NCBI GenBank assembly: GCA_019426215.1
Contig: CM033391.1
Coordinates: 13,690,708 to 13,754,707, forward strand
Origin: Buddleja alternifolia
Taxonomy: Eukaryota; Streptophyta; Magnoliopsida; Lamiales; Scrophulariaceae
Reading direction: 5' to 3'
DNA: 64,000 nt
Of this stretch, positions 1-11,192 are shown in pieces (within the stretch, counting starts at the first letter, position 1; every line of letters starts with the position of its first letter). Below the pieces are notes generated by a model, which ran no database searches, was not told the origin of the DNA, and saw only the letters and a program-made list of their open reading frames with translations. The position numbers were made by a program, and so were the translations under genes.

Positions 1-94
1 TTGAAAAGAAAATAAATTCCTTCGATCAAACGAGGAACAAGAAGATCAGTTTGCATTTAGGATAAGCGGAAGCTCATACTAGATAGAAAATCAC

Positions 95-1274
95 CTGAAA
101 TTCCATTTCTTCATGAAGGTAAGCCAAACCACGAGCTGCATCTTGGGCAATCTTCAATCTCACTATCCATGGGAGAGGAGATGCTGATCTGGTCAATAAA
201 TGATCCTCCAAGCTTTTATTACGCATAAGCTCGTAAACCAACAACCGCTGAATCCCCCTCTCACCATCATCAGCACAATACCCAACCAACTTCACTAGAT
301 TCGGGTGTTTCACCACACCCAGAAAATTGACTTCATTTATCCATTCCTTGTGCCCCTGATAACTAGAATTGCACAAATTAAAACCACATAAGATAAGTCT
401 TGCAAACAATATATGCTTTCAAGAGTTCAGTTTGTAACGAAAAATCGCTAAATCCGATGGCTAAGTTGATTAGTCAAAAATGTGTATGTGAGTAACTATT
501 CTACCAAATTTAGGTGGTTTGACTTTGTGTAACTCCTTTTGAGCTCAATAAAACTGTTGAACCAACTTTACTTGCAAATAAATACAAAATGTACATAAAT
601 TTCTAATATTTAACACAATATCCATATATAAAAAGCTTCAAACATTTTGCGTAGCAGAATGTTTTTTAAAATGGCAATGTCATAATGCAGCAAGTCACGA
701 GCATTCAAATCACAAACTAGAAGCGTTAATTAAATACTAGATAAAAACAAAAATAAAAACAAATTCTACAATAGCAAAATAAAAACAGAAAAAAAACAGC
801 CTAGAAAGAAAGCGTAAACAAACATTTATTTATATTAAAACAAAGAATGCTAAAAGGGCGTGCCTGGAATCCATTACGATTCAACTGCTTAACGGCAACA
901 TCCAACTCAGAGTCCAAACCCGACCCGGAATCAAAAAACTTGACCCGGCCCTGATAAACGCACCCAAACCCGCCTTCCCCGATCATGAGAGTGCGGCTGA
1001 ACCCTCGCGTAGCCGATTTCAGCTCAGGGAAGGTGAACACACGCAGATCATTGGCGCGTCGCTGAGTCAAGAAATCTTGGAACAACCCGGACGAGTCGAC
1101 CCAGTCCCTGCGCGAGTCTGAGTCGAACTCGGAGCGGCGCGTGTCCAAGTTGGTGGACGCCACGCTCAAGGAACGGGCCCATGAGACCCTGCGGGATACG
1201 ACGCCGTCTTGCTCCTCCTCGTCGTCGTCGTCGATGGGCTTGCGCTCGCCATTGGTGAAATGAAAGCACTTCAT
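95..1274 (-). CDS. Receptor-like cytoplasmic kinase (RLCK-VII/PBL type), exons 1-2, partial
   Basis: This is the 5' part of a plant receptor-like cytoplasmic serine/threonine kinase, a family that works at the plasma membrane below immune receptors. Exon 1 (864-1274) encodes 137 residues and exon 2 (95-355) encodes 87; both are open and in phase 0. The start is the ATG at 1274-1272. The protein begins MKCF, so Cys3 is a possible S-acylation site and there is no Gly2 for myristoylation. An acidic and Arg/Ser-rich leader precedes [14 protein letters not shown] (about residues 80-93), the glycine loop GEGGFGCV (99-106) and the ATP-binding lysine K129 in AVKQL. Exon 2 holds the [16 protein letters not shown] and RLLVYELM stretches and ends at YLHEEMEFQ before a GT donor. 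The catalytic loop, activation loop and C-lobe lie beyond the left edge. Order and motifs match PBL19/PCRK1-like kinases, but I cannot assign an orthologue. It looks functional apart from the unusual first intron. Confidence 0.88.
356..863 (-). other. First intron of the kinase gene, GC-AG type
   Basis: This is the 508-base intron between the two kinase exons. On the minus strand exon 1 ends in CAG and the intron opens with GCACGC rather than GT; it ends in ...TATCAG before GGGCACAAG. Placing the junctions here keeps phase 0 and joins NGFQ to GHKEW, as in the family. GC-AG introns are a known minor class in plants. A point mutation of a former GT donor is the alternative. Confidence 0.7.
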
Positions 1275-2990
1275 ATTTTTATCTTCTTTTCTGTTGTGTT
1301 GGATTACAAGAAAAAGAAAGAAAGAAAATGAATGGTTTGAACTTTGAAGTTTTGGTTTTGGTTTTGGTAGTTATTGTTCATCACTTCTTGTTGGTTGAAG
1401 TGGGCATGGGTCGCATGACATGAGGCACGGGCATCGGAAGAGTCAAAGACACACATACATACATATATATATATATTATGTTTAGTTGAGCAGATGAAGA
1501 AATGCCGGAAATTTGACTGCTAATTTTTGTTTGAAAATTACGCATTATATAAACAGATACGAATACTAGGTATTTTATTTTCTCTCTCGAGTATAATGCT
1601 TTAGATATCTAGTATTCGCATTATATTTTATTTTATTTTATATAACACTTTAGATATTTTATTTTCTCGTTCGAATGAAAGTTTCATCTCTCTTTGAATA
1701 TGAGTTGCACAAGAATTTTCTTGTGTTCATTTGTGTGTTATTAAGATTTGTTATCTTCAAGAACTTGATAGTTGATGTTTCAGATGTTCTTACTATATCG
1801 TTTGAGTCAATATGAATTGTATTGTTCCATGCGTTGTAAACTTTCGATTGAATGATATATAATACCAATTTTTCTTTAAAAAAAAAAACAGCATAAGATA
1901 GCGATGCGAAATACATCAAATTTTCAGATTTTTTGAATAGACCCTACAAAATTGGAGTGTAAATATAAAATTTCAAAATAAATCGGATTCAATAAATCCA
2001 TTGATCAAAATAAATTTTTATCTAATTCTTTAAATTTCTTTGCAATTTATTTGAACTTTGAATTTTTGACAAAAGGCTAAAAATATTATCATTTTTTCTT
2101 TTTTAACACAAAAAATATTGTATAATATTAAAAAAATATGTTATCTGGTATTCAAGGTGTGTCGGATACATTAAATTTTGTATCAAATGCAGTATCCAAA
2201 ATATTTTCTTTTTATTCTTGGACAATTTGAAAATGTGCGGATAAGCTATGTCGGTATCCGAGCAGTATCGAGGAGTACACGTATCCGATCAGAAACGATA
2301 CTATACTCGGTCAATTTTAGAAACTTCCGTGCATTATAAATTACACCATCTTTACTATATGCTTTAACTGTATAATGTGTATAAATAATTATGTGTGTGT
2401 GTGTGTGTGTGTGGACAGATTTTACAAATATCTCCTGGTATTAGAATATTAGGTGGGTATTAGTTAAGATTAAGCTGTATACAAATATAAAAAAAAATAT
2501 TAAGTACATTCGGGTTTATAATTATAAAATTGAGCATTATATTGTAAACTTAAATTGAGTTTGTGATATTAATTTATAGATATTTAATTAGAAAAGGCAT
2601 CTTGTCATGCCCAGAAGCCCAGGTAAACTACAGTAATGGATAAATTAATAGTAAGAGAGGAAGAATTGATTAATAAGGGCAGTTGGGCTTGGTGGGTGAT
2701 GGTGAATGGTGATTGGTGTGTGTAGGGACAAAACTCACGAGAGGAGTGCAGGCGGCAGCGGGGCAGTACTTTTTATTGAAACAGTCAGCGCTGTGTACTT
2801 TGGACGGTTTCTTTTCTTCATATAGTAGCTATTAGGGGAGCGGGAAGTTCAATTCATTTTGGCCATGAATATTGAATACTGGAGTTTGGATTAGGGCTGT
2901 CACTTTAGACTCAAAACCCAAATTGTTCCATTATGTTTTTTCTCTCAAGTGATTCGATGTTACATGATACTTGTGTTGTAAATAAGAAGA
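1275..2990. other. AT-rich DNA upstream of the kinase gene
   Basis: No gene is visible here. The part next to the kinase start should hold its 5' leader and promoter: a TATATATA run lies near 1461-1478, about 190 bases upstream of the ATG, but it is a simple repeat and not a proven TATA box. A TG dinucleotide repeat lies at 2392-2413. The short ORFs here show no protein-like composition. Confidence 0.5.
2392..2413. repeat. (TG)n microsatellite
   Basis: An uninterrupted run of about eleven TG dinucleotides in intergenic DNA. Confidence 0.9.
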
Positions 2991-3338
2991 ATTGTAAAAT
3001 TGGTCCATAGTTACAGGGGGTGGCAGAGTTGGTCACGCATTTTTTTTGAACTGGCAAAATTGGTCTTGTGTCAATTAAAAAGGCACAAATTGAGGATCAA
3101 TTTGACCGGAATGCCCTAATTTGACCAAAATTGGTTTTGTTTCATGCACATGTCCAATTTTATTTGAGGATTTTCAATTTCAAACCAATTTGCACATGAC
3201 CGGAATTGGTCATGTGTCACGAACATGCATATGCCCTAGTTTGCGAATTTTTGATAGATACGAGATCAATTTTACTAGTTTAAACAGTATGGGACCAATT
3301 TTGCCACCCATGTTGCTACGAGACTAATTTTACTATTT
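2991..3338. mobile_element. MITE-like inverted-repeat element
   Basis: The two ends are imperfect inverted repeats of roughly 45 bases. The left end reads GTAAAATTGGTCCATAG followed by GGGGGTGGCAGAGTTGGTC. The complement of the right end reads GTAAAATTAGTCTCGTAG followed by TGGGTGGCAAAATTGGTCC. The interior repeats variants of AAATTGGTC several times in both orientations. It is about 350 bases long and has no coding potential, which fits a MITE or foldback element. I could not settle a target-site duplication, so exact ends and superfamily are uncertain. Confidence 0.5.
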
Positions 3339-3449
3339 CCTCTTATAAATATCAAAAGTATCAATTTGTAACAAAATAACAATTATTGTAAGTAACTAAC
3401 ACTAATAAGAGAAAGGATCACACCAGTGTAAGTAGAATTCAAGACTTCT

Positions 3450-3644
3450 ACCAACAAGGTCCAGCACAGTTGGTAGATAGTTGGGTTCCTTAAATTTACT
3501 GTGCAGGGTTCGATCCCTGACCGTGTGTATGAAAAATGCTTTGTTGGGAGGGACTGTACCCACTTCGATGATCTCTCTGCCTCGAAGTGATTAATCTTCG
3601 GCATCCGGCCGAGAGACACCCTTGGTTATAAACAAAAAAAAAAA
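3450..3644 (+). mobile_element. tRNA-derived SINE, copy 1
   Basis: This is a short retroposon with an internal RNA polymerase III promoter. An A-box-like CAGCACAGTTGGTAGA lies at about 3462-3477 and a B-box GGGTTCGATCCC at 3506-3517, spaced as in tRNA genes. A tRNA-unrelated body follows (GTTGGGAGGGACTGTACCC, then a CGGCATCCGGCCG segment), then an A-rich tail at 3631-3644. Flanking TTCAAGACTTCT / TCAAGACTTCT repeats are the target-site duplication. The family was not identified. It would need a LINE reverse transcriptase to move. Confidence 0.8.
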
Positions 3645-3688
3645 TCAAGACTTCTAGTAATCTCAATTTCGTCAATTTCAAGACTTCT

Positions 3689-3868
3689 GCCAACAAGGTC
3701 CAGCACAGTTGATAGATAGTTAGGTTCCTTAAATATATTGTACAGGGTTCGATCCCTGCTCGTGTGTATGAAAAAGGCTTTGTTGGGAGAAGTTGTACCC
3801 ACTTCAATGATCTCTCTACCTCGAAAGAATTAATCTTCGGCGTCCGGCCGAAGGAAAAAAAAATAAAA
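3689..3868 (+). mobile_element. tRNA-derived SINE, copy 2
   Basis: This copy closely resembles the SINE just upstream. It has the A-box CAGCACAGTTGATAGA, the B-box GGGTTCGATCCC, the same body and a shorter A-rich tail (3854-3868), and is bounded by TTCAAGACTTCT at 3677-3688 and 3869-3880. Scattered substitutions against copy 1 suggest that the duplication is not recent. Confidence 0.78.
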
Positions 3869-3900
3869 TTCAAGACTTCTTGTAATTTCAATTTCGTCAA

Positions 3901-4330
3901 TAGAGTTAACCGTAATTGGCATATTGTTTGATTATTCGACCTATCTGTACAAAATTTGAGTCTAATTATACATCAAGATGATGAGCTAGAGCATGCATGG
4001 AGGGTTATAAATTTTCGACTCGACTTTAAATTTTAGTGAGTTCGGCTTGAATAATTAATGTGTTTGATATCTCATTTAATTATTGACTGTTAATTATTCA
4101 ATTTTAGTAAGTTCGGCTTGAATAATTTTAAAATTTGTACATTGTCATTATTAATTTGTACATTGTCATTATTATTAATAATGACTCAAGATTTCAGCAA
4201 GGGTACGTTAGACACTTATGTCATGATTTGTTTTTCTTAATATTGTCATATAATTGATTTAAAATCTAGACTTATCTATTTCCATTGGCTTGATTTTTGT
4301 ATGTTATGTATGTGCAAGATTAATTAGTTT
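3901..4330. other. AT-rich spacer
   Basis: No gene or element is recognised. A phrase resembling TTTTAGTGAGTTCGGCTTGAATAA occurs twice (about 4032 and 4105), and a short TTTGTACATTGTCATTATT phrase is repeated directly near 4133-4170. Confidence 0.4.
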
Positions 4331-4335
4331 CTTCA

Positions 4336-4664
4336 TGTTAGGAATCAAGACTTTTAATGGTGAAATACTTAAGGAAAAATAAAAGAACAAAGAGAAATCA
4401 AAAGCAATAAAAAAGACAAAAAATTTCGGGTGGAAATCCAATCAAGAGAAAAGACTACCTCCAAAAGATCTTTTATCAACTTCTCAAAGTGATTCTATAT
4501 TTACAAGTGTGAGTTCTAATATTTATAGAGTTATAAAAGTCAAAACCCTAATCTAAGTAAGAAAACTAATCCTAACATACTAGGGAATAAATTCCAAACA
4601 ATTAGGAAACAATTTCATACAAGATAGGACTCAACTTTGATCCGACTCCACAAAACTTCCATCA
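4336..4664 (-). repeat. 3' LTR of Copia A (internally deleted)
   Basis: This copy runs from TGTTAGGAATC to ...ACTTCCATCA on the plus strand. A CTATAAATA-type TATA motif can be read on the minus strand. Compared with the other LTR it lacks about 244 bases, the stretch corresponding to 16663-16906, between TCCGACTCC and the shared CATACAAGATAGGACT block at 4617-4632. Confidence 0.75.
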
Positions 4665-4964
4665 ATCTCCCACTTGGAGACTGATCAAAATATCCCAAAC
4701 TCAAACTTGAACCAAAAAACTTTTCCACTTGGCCTAAGTGAAAAGACCCGATCTAGTTGGAACATCTCCAAACTCAATGGAGATCAATCGATGCATCTCC
4801 ATGCCCCATCAATTCGTCTGACTCCAGTGACCCTCATTTGATGGACTCTCTCTTCTTTTCCAACGTGTACAATGTTCTCTTTCTCAAACCACTCGCCACT
4901 ATCCTATTCTCTTTGGTGATCACCCAAGATCTACCACTGAAACCGTGGTATACTCTTCTCGGTT

Positions 4965-5059
4965 TGACCGGCCCATAGATATAAGATTCCTTCTTAGACC
5001 CGGAACATGTCTCACCTCTTGCAATCTAAGTTGCACTTCACCGGTATCTTCGATGTCAA
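4965..5059 (-). pseudogene. Continuation of the Copia A protease/pre-integrase region
   Basis: Read on the minus strand, this fragment continues the protein cut at 16047 and contains the phrase LQEVRHVPGLRRNLISMG, a very common Copia pattern between protease and the pre-integrase domain. The sequence then degenerates, and the polypurine tract follows within about 300 bases, so the rest of pol is absent. Confidence 0.7.
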
Positions 5060-6682
5060 TGTTGGGGAATTTCAAAATTTTATTTGGATTTTCCCATAAT
5101 AGGATCAATCCCGGGGTTTTATCAGACGTATTTGCGACAAGAAAATCGACATTTTACCCGTTGAAGCGAAGTGGTTGGAGAAACTCAAACTTTCGGCTTC
5201 TTCAACTTCTTCGCGAAATAATTCGACAGAATTCTTGATAATCCGAGCAGTCCAAAAGTGTTGTCTCTAAATTGTCTCTCCGGAAAAACTTGATTGAAAA
5301 TTCTTCTTTTTCTTAGCACTATGGCCGACGTTAGGGAGGGAGGGAGAGGAGGAATTTTTGTCTTGTGGCTCAAGTGTTAATTGAAACTTATGACCTAGGT
5401 ATTAACTAATGTGATATATTTATATCACTTAAGTTATTACCTTGGGCTCAAATTAGCCCATGTACAATGCCTGGTGACTGCCCCTACTCAGTCTTGGTGT
5501 GCCTCTTGGTGCACCAGTTTGGTCCAATTTATTATTTAATTAATTAATTCAATCCAATCCAATTAATTAATCTATTTAAATAATAGATAGGATATGTAAT
5601 TAATTTTATTTCTTCAAAAAATAATTAATTAAATTATAAATGAATTAATTTATTTTTTCAAATAATTAATTCTATTTAATTAATTTTAAGTGTCCAATAC
5701 TTAAAATATTACCACAAGAAAGATTTCATAGTTTCTATCGATTTTTTCTTTTTAAGCGTGACTCTTTAAATTCATCTATATTTAGTAATGGGAGGATTCT
5801 ATTAAATGTGGGTCCCACCTAGCCAGTCAAGTGGTCCACATTATAACCCAAATAAGATGAAATGATTGGATCATTTTACCTTTCCTATTGTAAATACCGT
5901 GTGAATACAAACTATTCGTTTCTTTATCCCGGTCAAGTGAGAGTCATGATTTTAGGTCAAACTCACTAACTTGACCTTATGCTATATTTATAATAAGTCT
6001 AGATAAGTGAATGCTTTGATCAAGGACTTTAAGATCGAACTTACTTCTAAATGCATAAGATAATTCCTCGTTTGTCTTCGAGGGAACGAATCCGATCTTG
6101 GATATCAGTTAAGACTACTACTCGCCAATTAAGTTACATTACGAGGTTAACCCCACCAAAGGGTGAATTGGGTTTAACTACTCTAATGAGAAACCTAATG
6201 TCACATGTATGTCTTCAACTCGATTCCTCAAGTCTAAAGTTCAGACACACCTATTATAATTTAATCAATTTTGTCATTGACTGTCAAAGAGTGGAAACCC
6301 ATGTAACAGAATCGATGCGAGTCATGTTTGAGTGCCACTATCTCCATAAATGCACCTATGATATGAGTTCTTCACTACTTCCTAGTGATTGACAAGCACA
6401 TTTCTTGTCAAAACTCAATTTATACAAGTCTTCATGATTTCCAACGCCCAATTGAGAATCATTGACTTGCAGACTATTTTAGTAAACAAGTATCAAACTC
6501 CTCTAGTGCCTTAGAGAGTTAACTCTTGTGTTCATGGACTTATAGATGATTGCAATATAAATGTCAATATAACAGTAAACAACTAATTACCTTTTTATTG
6601 ATAGAATAAGAAACAAGTACAATTTAATAATGTTCTTACATTCTCTAATCCTCTAGTGGCATTTGAGGACATTAACCTAACA
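5060..6682 (-). repeat. 3' LTR of Copia B
   Basis: The plus strand begins TGTTGGGG and ends CCTAACA. It matches 14469-16046 along its length but lacks about 30 bases near its left end (the GCAGCAGAAACGG region of the partner). It keeps about 75 bases near 5860-5935 that the partner has lost. Confidence 0.88.
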
Positions 6683-6694
6683 ATCTCCCACTTG
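6683..6694 (-). other. Polypurine tract of Copia B
   Basis: The minus strand reads CAAGTGGGAGAT immediately before the 3' LTR. This is the usual Copia second-strand primer. Confidence 0.75.
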
Positions 6695-6841
6695 TACTCA
6701 ATGTCAATCACTATGGTATCTAATACCCATCTTTTCAAGATGTTGATCCAGCACTGCCTATGTCAAAGGCTTGGTCAATGGGTCATCGACGTTGTTTGCT
6801 GAATTTACTCTCTGAACAGCTATTTCGCCTCTTCCAACGAT

Positions 6842-7260
6842 TTATCTTATTATGTTATATCTCCTCTCTATGTGCTTGGATTCGTTGTGAGACCTTGGTT
6901 CCTTTGCTTGTGCAATAGCCCGTTTGTTGTCACAATAAATTGGCAATGGAAGCTCTACACTAGGGACCACTTGAAGTTCTCCAAGAAACTTCCTAATCCA
7001 AATACCCTCTTTAGCAGACTCTGACGCTGCTATGTATTCTGCCCCAATGGTGGAATCAGCGGTTTTCCTTTGCTTGAAACTTTTCAAGTTACCGCTCCAC
7101 CATTGAGTGTGAATATAAACCCTAAAGTGGATTTTCGATCATCTACATCAGATTGGAAATCTGAGTCAGTATATCCATCCACTTTCAAATCTCCATGTCC
7201 ATATGTTAGGACCATATCCTTAATTCTCTTTAGATACTTGAGGATATTTTTTACAGTGGT
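6842..7260 (-). pseudogene. RNase H remnant of Copia B
   Basis: This is the minus-strand remnant of the RNase H domain that would degrade the RNA strand during reverse transcription. Readable pieces include KVDGYTDSDFQSD (from about 7190), GAEYIAASESAKE, PIYCDNKRAIAQAKEP and SKHIERRYNIIR. The expected acidic positions are recognisable (D in YTDSD, E in GAEY, D in YCDN). Frameshifts separate the pieces. It lies downstream of the RT remnant, as expected for Copia. Confidence 0.75.
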
Positions 7261-8281
7261 CCAGTGTTCTCTTCCCGAGTTAGCCTAAAAGTGACTTACC
7301 ACGCTTACTGCGTAGGCTATGTCGGGTCGTGTGCATAACACATCGAACATCAAACTACCCACTGCAGATGCATAAAGCACCATACTCATTTCTTTTCTAT
7401 CTTCCTCACTTTGAGGAGACATAGACTTTGAAAGGTGTACCCCATGTCTCATGGGCAACAAAACTTTCTTAGAGTCTTCCATCCTAAATCTCTTTAGGAC
7501 CTTCTCTAAGTAAAGGGCTTGGGAAAGTCCTATCATTCTATTTGTTCTATCTCTGTAGATACGAATTCCTAGAATATAGGTCGCTTCTCCCAAGTTTTTC
7601 ATGGAGAATGTAGTTGAAGACCATCTTTTGACTGATGTGAGCATTCCTACATCATTTCCTATGAGTAGAATGTTATCCACATATAAGACCAAGAAAGTGA
7701 TTTTGCTCCCACTAACCTTCTTGTAAACACGTGGTTCATCTTTATTCTTGACAAAGTCAAATCCTTTGATAGATTCGTCAAAACGTAAATTTCAACTCCT
7801 AGGCTTGCTTAAGTCTATAAATGGATCTCTTAAGTTTGCACACCATATAAATACTAGACCCAGATGTGAAGCCTTTAGGCTGATCCATATAGATATCCTC
7901 TTCGAGAAATCCATTTAGAAAAGTCATCTTCACATCCATCTGTCATATCTTATAATCCAAATGTGCAGCTATGGCGAGCAGAATTCGAATAGACTTGATT
8001 ATTACCACAGGTGAAAAGGTCTCTTGATAGTCAATTCTTTCTTTTTTACTATAAGCTTTTGCTACAAGCCTTGCCTTGTATGTGTCAATTTTTCCATCCG
8101 GGCCTATCTTCCTCTTGTAGATCCACTTGCATCCTATAGGTGCAATGCCCTCAAGATGATCTACTAGAGTCCAGACCTGATGAGAATGCATCGAGTCTAT
8201 CTCTGCTTGTTGCCACTTTGCAGAGTCGATGTCCATCATTGCTTGATCATAAGTAGAAGGGTCGTCGCCATGAACTCCCAC
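7261..8281 (-). pseudogene. Reverse transcriptase remnant of Copia B
   Basis: A broken Copia reverse transcriptase on the minus strand. The upstream piece (7943-8281) has GCKWIYKRKIGPDGKID, KARLVAKAYSKKE and YQETFSPVVIIKSIR. The downstream piece (7285-7692) has VLYVDNILLIGND, where the catalytic Y-V-D-D is changed to Y-V-D-N, followed by MKNLGEATYILGI and TRPDIAYAVSVVS. Stops and frameshifts near 7700-7940 separate the pieces. With the last catalytic aspartate lost it could not be active. Confidence 0.82.
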
Positions 8282-9174
8282 TGCTATAGTGTGGAAACCC
8301 GGTTCTTCTTGTAGCAGGTACCCATATTACCTATCAGGTTGATGTGGCACTCTACCATATCTTCACAATGTTGGTTGTGTTTCATCAAGTTTAGTGTGTG
8401 TTTCTTGAGCAGTTGTCTCCCTGGGTATTCCATCTTGTTCATTAGGAACAATCTTTCTACATGTACAACCTTCTTGAATAAATTCATCTTCAAGAAAGTA
8501 CGGTTGTAGTGCAACAATGATCATTTTATCATCTTGCATGTATAATAGGTATCCCATATAATCCTCTGGAAAATTGATGAAACGTCTTTTAAGGGACCTA
8601 GCTTCCAATTTCTCTACCTTTGTCTTCTTGACATAGGCAGGGCATCCCCAAACTCTAATGTATTTAAGGTTTGGTTTCTTATTTCTCCATATCTCATATG
8701 GCGTCTTAGGAACGGATTTGGATGGACATCTATTCAAGATATGAACAGTCGTAAGGAGTGCATGTCCCCACAAGAAAATGGGTAAATCAATGTAGCTGAT
8801 CATAGATCGAACTATATCCAAAAGCGTTCGATTTTTGCGCTCTGCTACCCCCATATAGTTGTGGAGTCACCGGTGGTGTGAGTTGAAATATTATCTCATG
8901 TTCCTTTAGGAACTCATCAAAATCATCACTCGTATATTCACCTCCACGATCCGACCGTAGTGTTTTTATATGATGTCCAATTTGATTTTCCACTAAAACC
9001 TTAAATTCTTTGAACTTATCAAATGATTCAGACTTGTATTTCATTAGATACACAACACCATACCTTAAATGGTCATCAGTGAAAGTAATGAAATAGTGAA
9101 AACCTCCACGAGCCATTTCTCCTAATGGTTCGCAAACGTCGATGTGCACAAGTCCTAATACTTCAGTGGCCCAT
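8282..9174 (-). pseudogene. Integrase remnant of Copia B
   Basis: This minus-strand integrase core includes LGLVHIDVCEPLG, GFHYFITFTDDH, IKTLRSDRGGEY, FDEFLKEHEI and [13 protein letters not shown], so the DDE-type landmarks (HID, SDRGGEY, the VAERKNR helix) can be followed across two frames. The downstream [15 protein letters not shown] segment is also typical of Copia. A frameshift lies close to 8790-8860. The upstream end is cut at 9174 by the TCAAAT duplication of solo LTR C; the zinc-binding N-terminal part resumes beyond 11192. Confidence 0.8.
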
Positions 9175-9180
9175 TCAAAT

Positions 9181-11186
9181 TGTAAGGATCGGTATCCCCC
9201 ACAAGCGATGCCGGTGCAATGGAAGAATTAAAGTATATAAAAATACATATATAAAGGAATCCCAAGCTAGGGGGTCGAAGTAATGGACAACAAAAACTAA
9301 ACTACGAGTAAAGCGGTTTTAAACCGATTACAAGATTTGGGGTTTTATTAAAGTGAGGGTGTATACTCACAACACAAGGAAAACCACACCAAAAACTTTG
9401 GCTCTCATTTTCGAACCTCACCTCAACATGGAGGGATTTGAATATAGCCACCATAAGCTCTTAAAGAAAGAAGCCTCTACAAGGACACACCTCAAGCAAG
9501 TTCATACCTTGAGCAAAAGATTGGTTAGATATATACTTTAAGGAAATAGAGTCTATGCAGTGAAAGGTGGAAGACAAGAAGAGTTACTAGAAGAAATATC
9601 TATGGAAGATAATCTTCTATAACTAATCTTCAAGAAGAAGTTATATGGAAGAAAGTCTTCAAGAAGCACAAGAGAAGCTATAAGAAAACTCTAGAGAGGA
9701 AGTACTAAGCTCAAAGCTTTCTTTCCTTTAAGTTTTCATCAATCGTGAAAGAAGAGCAAGAGACCCGCTTATAATGGCCCCAAATTTCGGGATAGAAAGA
9801 GGAGAAGACTTGATTTTCCTCATTTTGGCAACTCCCATCTACCACACCATGTGTAAGAAAAGAAGTTTCCATTTTCTTCTTCCTTCCAAAAACATCACTG
9901 TCAACTTTGACTAGCTTTGAATTTAAATCTTATGACTTCATTTAATTAAGTCCAACTTAATTAAAATGGCTCCCAAGTCTTCCAAGACTTGTTAATTAAA
10001 TAATCCTCAAGATTAATTAATAGTACAATTAGTAGCTTCAATAAATTCTCAGATAATAATAATTTTCTTTAATGATTAATAAATAGAATAATTATTTTCC
10101 CAAGCCTATTAATTAAAATGTCTTCCACTTAATCAATTAATCTCATTAATCAATTTCGCTTTAATCCTAAACCAGATTAATATTCACATAGCAATTGAAC
10201 TTTCTTGAGTAAGTGTGTAATCTCATTGTAGGTTCATTCATGTAATAGTAGTAGGAACACAACCCCATTGTGCCTTTGCAATTTTCATTGCTAGATTTAA
10301 TTACTCCAAGTATTTTAATCCGACCAAGAATTAATTACCGATTAATTCATGGCTCCTACAAATCCACGTTAGTACTAGCCACGCGCCAAGAAAACCTAGC
10401 CATGAACGATTATTAGGTGAATTTTTCGCATTACGATTTACGCATAAGTAAAATCCTTCCATCAAATATCCTGATCGAATCTAGGACTTGGATCTCAGTC
10501 GAAATCCCAGTAACTCGATTCTATGTATATTGATCTAAGTGACATTGACCAATTTATCAATCAAGTGAGGAAACATTGCACCTCCTTATTAATACTCCGG
10601 CCAGAGGTTCCCATGGTCAATACACTGTGAAGTACATAGGATATGCACCGATGCTAATGATCAGTGACAGATTCTCTCTTGGCACTCATGCGCTTTCATA
10701 CATAACCAGACTGGACCCAATATGCCCCACTTTATGACTCGCCTGGAATCGTGTGACAAATCTAAGTACAATGAGCGATGCACGAGACGACCAATGGTGC
10801 CTCAAGTCATGAGGATCAATCTTAAGCTTACGTAACCGAGGAGATTCCAAAATTGACATTGAATCTAATATGGAATCTCGACAGGGTTGTTCAGTTTGCT
10901 CGATCCCAACAAGAACCCACGTACATGCACTGATATACACCGTATCAGTATCCATGGAATTGGATACACTCTCCAAGAGTGTGCATTGTGCGTGCAAGTC
11001 TTTACGAGTCATTGATATCCCTATCTCAATGATTCTATGAATTGGAACATCTTTGAGACCACAACCTTAGAGACGTATTCCATGATTGGCCTCCCCGATA
11101 CTAAACACATCTCATAGCTTACGAGTGATCTAGGGGACTGTATCTAATTGCATAAAATGATAAGATAAAGAAGAATATGACTTTCA
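9181..11186 (-). mobile_element. Solo LTR C inserted in Copia B
   Basis: A 2,006-base stretch that starts TGTAAGGATC and ends CTTTCA. It is flanked by TCAAAT at 9175-9180 and 11187-11192 and has no coding region of its own. Removing it and one copy of the duplication restores a continuous B sequence across this point, which confirms the limits. Its first 45 bases (TATCCCCCACAAGCGATGCC and on) resemble the outer end of B's LTR in the same orientation, hence the minus-strand call. Solo LTRs arise when the two LTRs of an element recombine. The 6-base target duplication is one longer than usual. Confidence 0.72.
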
Positions 11187-11192
11187 TCAAAT

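Larger units (their letters stand above)
3437..3900 (+). repeat. Tandem duplication of a SINE insertion locus
   Basis: Two adjacent units (3437-3676 and 3677-3900) each contain, in order, the target duplication TTCAAGACTTCT, a SINE, its A-rich tail, the second TCAAGACTTCT, and about 20 bases of flank that end in CAATTTCGTCAA. Because target duplications and flank are copied along with the SINE, the whole locus was duplicated after one insertion. This is not two separate insertions. Confidence 0.8.

Noticed and set aside
1048..1269. ORF opposite or out of frame with kinase exon 1, rich in Arg
   Set aside because: It is a shadow of the GC-rich exon in another frame; the kinase frame has the recognised motifs.
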